Source: Nostoc linckia z4
Lineage (GTDB): Bacteria; Cyanobacteriota; Cyanobacteriia; Cyanobacteriales; Nostocaceae
Direction of reading: 5' to 3'
DNA length: 39,538 bases
Assembly: GCF_002608075.1 (NCBI RefSeq)
Contig: NZ_LAHA01000002.1
Span: 1-39,538, forward strand
The notes below the pieces were generated by a model, which had not been told where the DNA came from, did no database searches, and saw only the letters and a list, made by a program, of their open reading frames with translations. Below, one piece after another: positions 33,770 to 39,538 of the stretch. Numbering within the stretch: the first letter of the stretch is position 1; every line of letters starts with the position of its first letter. A program made the position numbers and the translations under genes.

Positions 33770-35788
33770 ATGGGTGTTGAGTCAACTGCTACATCTGACG
33801 AGGTGGTACTACTACCGTCCAATGGACACAAATCCGAAGTGAAAAAGAATCAACAAAAAAAGCTGTTACCACCAAGTACGAACACAGGAGATTTACCTCG
33901 CTCCTGGAAAATTGAGGATAGCGAAACATTATATCGCATCGAAGGTTGGGGACAACCTTATTTTTCCATTAATGCTGCTGGTCATGTTACCGTTGCGCCA
34001 AAAGGCGATCGCGGGGGTTCTCTAGATTTGTTTGAATTAGTCAACGCCTTGAAGCAGCGCAATTTGGGATTACCCATGCTGATTCGCTTTTCCGATATTT
34101 TAGAAGACCGGATTGAGCGGTTGAACGCTTGTTTTGCTAAAGCGATCGCCCGTTACAACTACCCTGGTGTCTACCGTGGCGTGTTTCCTGTCAAATGTAA
34201 CCAAGAGCGGCATTTGATTGAGGATTTAGTCAAATTCGGCAAGCCCCATCAATTTGGTTTAGAAGCCGGTTCTAAGCCAGAATTAATGATTGCTTTAGCG
34301 ATTCTGGATACACCAGGAGCATTGTTAGTTTGCAATGGCTATAAAGACCAGGAATACATTGAAACGGCAATGTTAGCCCAAAGACTAGGACAAACACCAA
34401 TCATTGTTCTAGAACAAATTGAAGAGGTGGATTTGGTGATTGCAGCCAATCGCCAATTAGGAATTAAGCCGATTTTGGGCGTCCGGGCGAAACTCAGCAC
34501 TCAAGGTATGGGACGGTGGGGAACCTCCAGTGGCGATCGCGCTAAATTTGGTTTGACTATGCCAGAGGTCATCGAGGCAGTTGACAAGCTACGGGAAGCT
34601 AATCTGCTGGATTCTTTACAGCTGATGCACTTCCATATCGGCTCACAAATTTCTGCCATTAATGTCATTAAAGATGCCATCCAAGAAGCCAGTCGCATCT
34701 ACGTAGAATTGGCAATGCTGGGGGCAGACATGAAATACCTCGATGTCGGTGGCGGTTTGGGTGTAGATTACGACGGTTCCCAAACCAACTTCTACGCATC
34801 GAAAAATTACAATATGCAAAACTATGCCAACGATATTGTGGCAGAGTTAAAAGATACCTGTGCTGAACGGCAAATTCCCGTACCAACACTAATTAGTGAA
34901 AGTGGACGAGCGATCGCTTCCCATCAATCTGTACTGATTTTTGACGTTCTCAGCACCAGTGATGTCCCCCTCGACCCGCCAGAACCACCCCAAGAGGGAG
35001 AATCCCCAATCATTAATTACCTCTGGGAAAGCTACCAATCCATCAACAAAGAAAATTACCAAGAGCTTTACCACGACGCGGCACAATTCAAAGAAGAAGC
35101 CATCAGCCGCTTTAATTTGGGAATTTTACGCCTCAGGGAACGAGCCAAAGCCGAACGTCTCTACTGGGCTTGTTGTCATAAGATTTTAAACATTACTAGA
35201 CAGCAAGAATACGTACCAGACGAACTGGAAGACCTAGAAAAAATCATGGCTTCTATCTATTACGTCAACATGTCAGTGTTTCAATCAGCACCAGATTGTT
35301 GGGCGATCGACCAGTTATTTCCCATCATGCCAATCCACCGTTTGGACGAAGAACCAACGCGCCGGGGAATTTTAGCAGACCTGACCTGCGACAGCGACGG
35401 TAAAATAGACCGCTTTATTGACTTGCGCGATGTCAAATCAGTTTTAGAACTCCACCCCTATAAAGCTGGAGAACCCTATTACTTGGGTATGTTTCTCAAT
35501 GGAGCATACCAGGAAATCATGGGTAACTTGCACAACTTATTTGGCGATACCAACGCCGTTCACATCCAATTAACGCCCAAAGGCTACCAAATAGAACACG
35601 TAGTCAAAGGCGACACCATGAGTGAAGTGGTTAGCTACGTTCAATATGATTCTGAAGATATGGTGGAAAACATCCGTCAGCGTTGCGAAAAAGCCTTAGA
35701 GGAAAAGCGCATCACTCTAGCGGAATCCCAGCGACTCCTACAAACCTACGAGCAGAGTCTCAGAAGATACACTTATCTAAATAGTTAG
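33770..35788 (+). CDS. speA: Biosynthetic arginine decarboxylase
   Basis: A 672-residue PLP enzyme converting arginine to agmatine and CO2, the first step of polyamine synthesis. The length and domain layout match SpeA. There is a polar N-terminal extension of about 40 residues, a TIM-barrel with the PLP Lys142 in FPVKCNQE, LMHFHIGSQ, the glycine loop LDVGGGLGVDYDGS, and a C-terminal beta domain with ADLTCDSDGKID carrying the substrate-binding Cys/Asp. In cyanobacteria this enzyme feeds agmatine into putrescine or back into nitrogen metabolism. ATG 33770 follows AGGAAG. It is divergent from ndk. Confidence 0.96.
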   Translation: MGVESTATSDEVVLLPSNGHKSEVKKNQQKKLLPPSTNTGDLPRSWKIEDSETLYRIEGWGQPYFSINAAGHVTVAPKGDRGGSLDLFELVNALKQRNLGLPMLIRFSDILEDRIERLNACFAKAIARYNYPGVYRGVFPVKCNQERHLIEDLVKFGKPHQFGLEAGSKPELMIALAILDTPGALLVCNGYKDQEYIETAMLAQRLGQTPIIVLEQIEEVDLVIAANRQLGIKPILGVRAKLSTQGMGRWGTSSGDRAKFGLTMPEVIEAVDKLREANLLDSLQLMHFHIGSQISAINVIKDAIQEASRIYVELAMLGADMKYLDVGGGLGVDYDGSQTNFYASKNYNMQNYANDIVAELKDTCAERQIPVPTLISESGRAIASHQSVLIFDVLSTSDVPLDPPEPPQEGESPIINYLWESYQSINKENYQELYHDAAQFKEEAISRFNLGILRLRERAKAERLYWACCHKILNITRQQEYVPDELEDLEKIMASIYYVNMSVFQSAPDCWAIDQLFPIMPIHRLDEEPTRRGILADLTCDSDGKIDRFIDLRDVKSVLELHPYKAGEPYYLGMFLNGAYQEIMGNLHNLFGDTNAVHIQLTPKGYQIEHVVKGDTMSEVVSYVQYDSEDMVENIRQRCEKALEEKRITLAESQRLLQTYEQSLRRYTYLNS

Positions 35789-35814
35789 GGAGAGGGGGAG
35801 ACAAGGCAGAGGGG

Positions 35815-35888
35815 GGAGACAAGGAGAGAAGTCTGAGCGGAGGAAACCTCCGCTCAGAACTTCGGAGAGAAAGATTGCTACCTTGTCC
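35815..35888. terminator. Interspersed hairpin element, copy C (intact stem), likely bidirectional terminator
   Basis: TCTGAGCGGAGG at 35832-35843, an AAA loop and CCTCCGCTCAGA at 35847-35858 form a perfect 12-bp stem, extendable with AAG/CTT across a one-base bulge. AGAGAAAGATTGCTACCTTGT follows. It is the reverse of copies A and B and lies between the convergent speA and nucleotidyltransferase genes. Confidence 0.6.
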
Positions 35889-35939
35889 CCCTTGTCTCCC
35901 TTGTCCTCTTCTCATGCCCAATGCCCTATGCCCTATGCC

Positions 35940-37109
35940 CTAATTCGCGCTTGTCCCCAGCAATTCCTCTATTGCTTGTCGTTCAACAGGGGTATGGGAT
36001 GGTACTGTTTGACGAGCATCGGTTATCAGCCAGTCTAATGCTGCGGCTTGGACATCTATTGAAGCGCCGGTTTTATCAACGCAGTAACGTCCAAACACTA
36101 GCTTATCGACTAGGCGGACGCCTGGGCCGAGGCGCGACCATTCAAAAATGACGCTGTTTTCTACAGTTGCGCCACTACATATCCAACAATTGGGGCCTAT
36201 CATTGCTGGGCCGACAATTTTTGCTCCGTCTTCTATTCTTGTCATCCCACCAATGTAAACTGGGCCTGTGATATCGACTTTGTCCCAATTGACGGCAACA
36301 TTTAAGCCAGTGTAAATTCCAGGGGCGACTTCATAACCGGGAATTTGTACATTTTTGATTTCACCCAACAGTACGCCCCGAATTGCCCGCCAATAGTCTG
36401 GTACTTTACCAATATCTACCCATTCAAAGTCCATAGCGATCGCATGAAATGGAGCTTTGATTTCCACTAGTTTGGGGAACAACTGGCTACCAATGTCGTA
36501 TTCAACGCCAGAGGGGATATAGTTAAATACCTCTGGTTCAAAGATATAAATACCGGTGTTAATGTTGGTGCTGAGGGCTTCTTCAGTTGATGGTTTTTCT
36601 TGGAAAGCTTTAACACGGCCATCTTCGTCAGTAACAACCACACCGTAACTAGAAACTTCTTCCTTGGGGACAGATTTCGTAATAATAGTAGCGATGGATC
36701 CTTTAGCTCTATGCCATTTAACTGCGGCAGTTAAATCCAGGTCAATCAAAGCATCACCGCACAACACGACGAAAGTGTCATCAAAAAATGGTGAAAAGTC
36801 TTGAATGCGGCGCATTCCTCCAGCCGAACCAATGGCTTCACCCACCAGTTTACCGTCGTCGTCTATTTTCCCTTCAAAAGAATAGGCAATTTGTACCCCA
36901 AACCGCTGACCATCGCGGAAATAGTTTTCTATTTCTTCAGCCAAATGACTCACATTGACCAATATCTGGTCAAATCCATGTTGGCGTAATAGTTCCAGCA
37001 AGAACTCCATCACTGGCTTTTGCAGGATGGGCATCATCGGTTTGGGCATAGTGTACGTAATGGGACGCACGCGAGTACCCTTGCCAGCCGCGAGAATCAT
37101 CGCTTTCAT
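35940..37109 (-). CDS. Sugar-1-phosphate nucleotidyltransferase with left-handed beta-helix
   Basis: A 389-residue enzyme. The N-terminal Rossmann-like nucleotidyltransferase domain has the signature MILAAGKGTRVRPITYTMPK, a Lys in PKPMMPI, LCGDALIDLD with the metal-binding Asp, and FEWVDIGKV near 230. From about 255 to 360 hexapeptide repeats form a left-handed beta-helix (GPVYIGGMTRIEDGAKIVGP). The layout fits mannose-1-phosphate guanylyltransferase or related NDP-sugar synthases that make activated sugars for polysaccharides. The sugar cannot be told from sequence alone. It could supply donors for the glycosyltransferases in the window, but that link is only inferred. Confidence 0.88.
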   Translation of the reverse strand: MKAMILAAGKGTRVRPITYTMPKPMMPILQKPVMEFLLELLRQHGFDQILVNVSHLAEEIENYFRDGQRFGVQIAYSFEGKIDDDGKLVGEAIGSAGGMRRIQDFSPFFDDTFVVLCGDALIDLDLTAAVKWHRAKGSIATIITKSVPKEEVSSYGVVVTDEDGRVKAFQEKPSTEEALSTNINTGIYIFEPEVFNYIPSGVEYDIGSQLFPKLVEIKAPFHAIAMDFEWVDIGKVPDYWRAIRGVLLGEIKNVQIPGYEVAPGIYTGLNVAVNWDKVDITGPVYIGGMTRIEDGAKIVGPAMIGPNCWICSGATVENSVIFEWSRLGPGVRLVDKLVFGRYCVDKTGASIDVQAAALDWLITDARQTVPSHTPVERQAIEELLGTSAN

Positions 37110-37325
37110 AAAAGTTTATTCCTCAACCACAAGCCAGTTTACTTTCATTGAGTGATACTTAATCATCATTTTTATTTCTGCTCTAAGTTATCCCTCGAAA
37201 TAGGGATAACAATAATTTAGTAGTTATTGCAACCATAGGTACACTTAGATGACAAGCGATCGCTTATCTTTTCAATTTACTCGGATTTTGAAGCTGACGC
37301 AAAAATCTCTAAACTATCGTTAAAG

Positions 37326-38171
37326 CTAGTTATGGCTTACTGAGTTAATTGGCTGCTCACAAGCTGGGGAATTGTTAGCTGAATCTGTGAGTAAGCGGAC
37401 TTTAATCTCATTGTAAAATTCCTCTTGAGACAGCTCTACTTTAGATTGAGCCGACAGTAGTAATAGCGCCCAAAAAACGCTAACTAAATGACTGTGTTCA
37501 GAATGGTGTCCAGACTCATTTTGAGATGATTGGCTCCTGTGAGTCCACAAATCTACAAGTTGTTCTAAATTCAACCAATTTTGCTCTAAACATAGTTCTT
37601 TTGACGATAATTTCAAAACCTGCTCTAGTTCTCCAGCCACTTCTGTCAGATTTTCCTGGTGAGCCAACTCTAGAGCCTGCCGCATACTTTGGATACTAGG
37701 CTGACGCCTGGGACGTGCAGGTTTGCTGGTTTTCTCTACGAGTTTTAGCTGGTTCGCCATAATTTGCAATTGCTCGATTAACTCTTGCAGAGTTACCCGG
37801 CGTTTTGGCGGTGGCATAGCTGCTGGACGACGACGCAATTGCCGTTCTAATGGTAGCCGAGGGCCATGATGGTATACACCGTCTTCATCTGTCAATAGAG
37901 CATCATCTAGTACACCATCTTGTACATCTTCTACTGTTGACAACTGCATTAAAGTATTGGCTTTGAACAATACAAGCATTGATGCTGACAAAAAGGCTTG
38001 TCCAGATTGAGACAAGTCTGTTTCATAGCCTTTCCTGATTGCCTCTGGTGCCATCAGTTCTATATAACGGTCAATCACCTCAATTACTTGCACATCCCAA
38101 GGGTCAATTTCCCCCTGCTCGGCTTGATGAATTAAAAGTGTAATTGTTTCTAATAGCTCGGAAGCTTCCAT
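37326..38171 (-). CDS. scpA: Segregation and condensation protein A
   Basis: A 281-residue protein of the kleisin family. The N-terminal region has the ScpA pattern LLETITLLIHQAEQGEIDPW, DVQVIEVIDRYIEL and FLSASMLVLFKANTLM. The middle is polar and Arg/Pro-rich (RRRPAAMPPPKRR), and the C-terminus is a winged-helix-like segment (SVFWALLLLSAQSKVELSQE, FYNEIKVRL). ScpA links SMC heads and, with ScpB, forms the condensin that compacts and segregates the chromosome. No scpB is adjacent in the window. Start ATG 38171; the usual family length is about 250-280. Confidence 0.88.
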   Translation of the reverse strand: MEASELLETITLLIHQAEQGEIDPWDVQVIEVIDRYIELMAPEAIRKGYETDLSQSGQAFLSASMLVLFKANTLMQLSTVEDVQDGVLDDALLTDEDGVYHHGPRLPLERQLRRRPAAMPPPKRRVTLQELIEQLQIMANQLKLVEKTSKPARPRRQPSIQSMRQALELAHQENLTEVAGELEQVLKLSSKELCLEQNWLNLEQLVDLWTHRSQSSQNESGHHSEHSHLVSVFWALLLLSAQSKVELSQEEFYNEIKVRLLTDSANNSPACEQPINSVSHN

Positions 38172-38193
38172 CAGCAGGTACTAGGTTAATTAA

Positions 38194-38295
38194 ATGGGCA
38201 TGGGGGATGGGGAGATGGGGGGATGGGGGGATGGGGAGATGGGGAGCAAAGGAAAATATAATTCCCCAGTCAACAGTCAACAGTCAACAGTCAAC
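38194..38295. repeat. GATGGGG-type tract and AGTCAAC heptamer array
   Basis: GGGGGATGGGGAGAT-like units are followed by four AGTCAAC units at 38268-38295. The AGTCAAC motif also builds the stem-loops at 13105 and 13464. Confidence 0.88.
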
Positions 38296-38306
38296 ATACC
38301 CAATAA

Positions 38307-38501
38307 TTAAAAACGCCACCAAGTTCTTTGAGCATAACTAATAATCGCGATCGCGATCGCCCCCAGTAACAGTAGCCAAATCACTCCACCCGGAATAAAA
38401 GTCAGAATCCCAAAGCCTCGGAGTATCCACACTGCGAAACTCATACCCAGAAGAACTCCGAAAATCTGAATTAATCTACGGTTTAAGGATGATTGACTCA
38501 C
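38307..38501 (-). CDS. Small two-pass membrane protein, hypothetical
   Basis: A 64-residue protein with two hydrophobic segments (about 12-34 and 36-55: FGVLLGMSFAVWILRGFG, GGVIWLLLLGAIAIAII) and a basic, Trp-rich C-terminus RTWWRF. The start is GTG at 38501 with AGAGGAAA about 6-8 bases upstream, a good ribosome site. I do not recognise a named family, but short two-pass proteins of this kind are common in cyanobacteria. Two overlapping HIP1 palindromes lie in the coding sequence near 38345-38360. It follows scpA's repeat-rich upstream gap. Confidence 0.7.
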   Translation of the reverse strand: MSQSSLNRRLIQIFGVLLGMSFAVWILRGFGILTFIPGGVIWLLLLGAIAIAIISYAQRTWWRF

Positions 38502-38968
38502 TTAAGTTTTCCTCTCAATTCAACAGACATTGGACTTAGTGTTGATATTTCAGTATGAAAATACAATGAAGTTTCAGTTTAATCAGAAATAACACGCAAA
38601 AATTCGCAGAGGCTAATTACTAAAATTTCATTAAGGTGGATGCAAGTTACCACCGTGAAAACTTCTAGAATTAGTCTTGACCCTGGATGTTACTTGGTAT
38701 TTGTGCCATTTTAGCTGTTAAAAAGTTGATTTTTTATTTATGAGTATTGCTTTGATAAATTTTTACTTAAGTGTTGATTGTGTTAATTGTGTTTAGAAAT
38801 ACAGTTTTACCAGTAAACTGACTGAAATAATTACCAAAAATAACAGTTTCCGGAAAGGACAAGTATTAAACTGGAACTAAAATTGAGTGGGTTGGGTTGA
38901 ATCAAGTTTTGATGGCTTGGAATTTCAACATTTTTAGGTGGATGAGTTGAGGAGTTAGTGAAATCATT
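38502..38968. other. AT-rich intergenic region
   Basis: This 467-bp region lies between divergent genes. I see no ORF, repeat array or strong hairpin in it. It presumably contains the promoters of both neighbours. Confidence 0.5.
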
Positions 38969-39526
38969 ATGTCTGCGTCTCATATTTTAAGTTCAATTAT
39001 TGCAGGTTCAGATATGGCTTGGAGTCAAGACAAGCAAAGGTTACTGGTACAGGGTGAAATTTTAGTCGAAACGCGATCGCACAAAGCATGGGGTGGCGCT
39101 GTCACAGCTTGGATGTATGTGCCGATGGTGCGATCGCAAGTCTGGCAGCAATTAACCGATTACCCGCGCTGGGTGCAGTATTTCCCCGATATTACCAAGA
39201 GTGAAGTAATACATCGCGGTGAAGTCAAGCGCCTGTACCAAGCAGCACAAAAAGCCTTTCTGTTTTTCACGGCTCAAGTGGAAATTTACCTCAATGTTGT
39301 AGAAGTACTAGGGCAACAAATCCAATTTCGTATGGAAAAAGGAACTTTTGAGGATTTTGATGCTCATTTAGAACTCAAAGATTGCGGTAATGGCACTTTA
39401 CTCGCTTATACTGTGCAAGCTACACCTAATATCCCAATTCCGTCAATTTTCATTCAACAAGCAATGAACTTTGAATTGCCCGCGAATATGCGGAAAATGC
39501 GACAAGTACTTTGTAAAGGTCAATAG
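38969..39526 (+). CDS. SRPBCC-family protein (polyketide cyclase/lipid-binding START-like)
   Basis: A 185-residue protein of the START/SRPBCC helix-grip fold. The pattern is an N-terminal strand (LLVQGEILVETR), VRSQVWQQLTDYPRWVQYFPDI (the helix and 'FP-I' turn typical of cyclase/dehydrase proteins), central strands, and a long C-terminal helix (PANMRKMRQVL). The fold encloses a hydrophobic ligand; members bind lipids, quinones or polyketides, and the ligand cannot be assigned here. No signal peptide, so cytosolic. The gene is complete; the stop lies 12 bases before the window end, where a GGGGAAA tract begins. Confidence 0.82.
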   Translation: MSASHILSSIIAGSDMAWSQDKQRLLVQGEILVETRSHKAWGGAVTAWMYVPMVRSQVWQQLTDYPRWVQYFPDITKSEVIHRGEVKRLYQAAQKAFLFFTAQVEIYLNVVEVLGQQIQFRMEKGTFEDFDAHLELKDCGNGTLLAYTVQATPNIPIPSIFIQQAMNFELPANMRKMRQVLCKGQ

Positions 39527-39538
39527 GGGGAAGGGGAA

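Overview
The window is chromosomal DNA from a cyanobacterium, most likely a filamentous, heterocyst-forming type (Nostoc, Tolypothrix, Fischerella and relatives). Three things point there. HIP1 palindromes (GCGATCGC) are frequent. Most intergenic gaps hold 7-bp or 9-bp tandem repeats of the STRR kind. The gene content is also typical: the clpR-clpP3 pair, an NTRC-type thioredoxin reductase-thioredoxin fusion, and a long arginine decarboxylase. The genus is inferred. I recognised no tRNA, rRNA or CRISPR array.

Left end (1-3390): two overlapping von Willebrand A genes on the minus strand. A 407-bp block covering the tail of the second one is duplicated 678 bp away, and between the copies lies the scar of a DUF2281/PIN toxin-antitoxin pair. 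After a tandem hairpin repeat (3533-3797) come clpR-clpP3, a J-domain protein, a PLP aminotransferase, an orphan solute-binding lipoprotein, and a PP2C phosphatase followed by an FHA/Ser-Thr kinase. Both signalling proteins carry zinc ribbons.

The middle (about 14.3-25.7 kb) is an accessory glycosylation region. It holds a two-domain methyltransferase, a methyltransferase remnant, a 1264-residue multidomain glycosyltransferase ending in an O-GlcNAc-transferase-like module, a REP-associated transposase surrounded by its REP palindromes, a second TPR/OGT-like glycosyltransferase, a type IV pilin-like protein and a further methyltransferase. From about 14.3 to 18.6 kb the DNA is visibly AT-rich and I found no HIP1 site, which suggests acquired DNA joined to a resident 3' module. 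The first methyltransferase and the giant glycosyltransferase share a module of about 120 residues that I cannot name.

The right part (25.9-39.5 kb) starts with nuclease-like genes (Uma2, Rpn/DUF2887, and a duplicated Rpn tail). Housekeeping genes follow: NTRC, an oligopeptide-type ABC permease, a small membrane protein, a ROK kinase, a TerC transporter, ndk (TTG start), speA, a nucleotidyltransferase, scpA, a small membrane protein and an SRPBCC protein. Repeats shape this region: a 9-bp tandem repeat with a hairpin element recurs in three intergenic gaps, two MITE-like elements share AGGACTTRYGCAA ends, and two genes take their start codon from an ACTAATG heptamer array.

A theme across the window is partial duplication of gene 3' ends: the vWA tail, a TPR tail and the Rpn tail each occur as a truncated second copy close to the intact gene.
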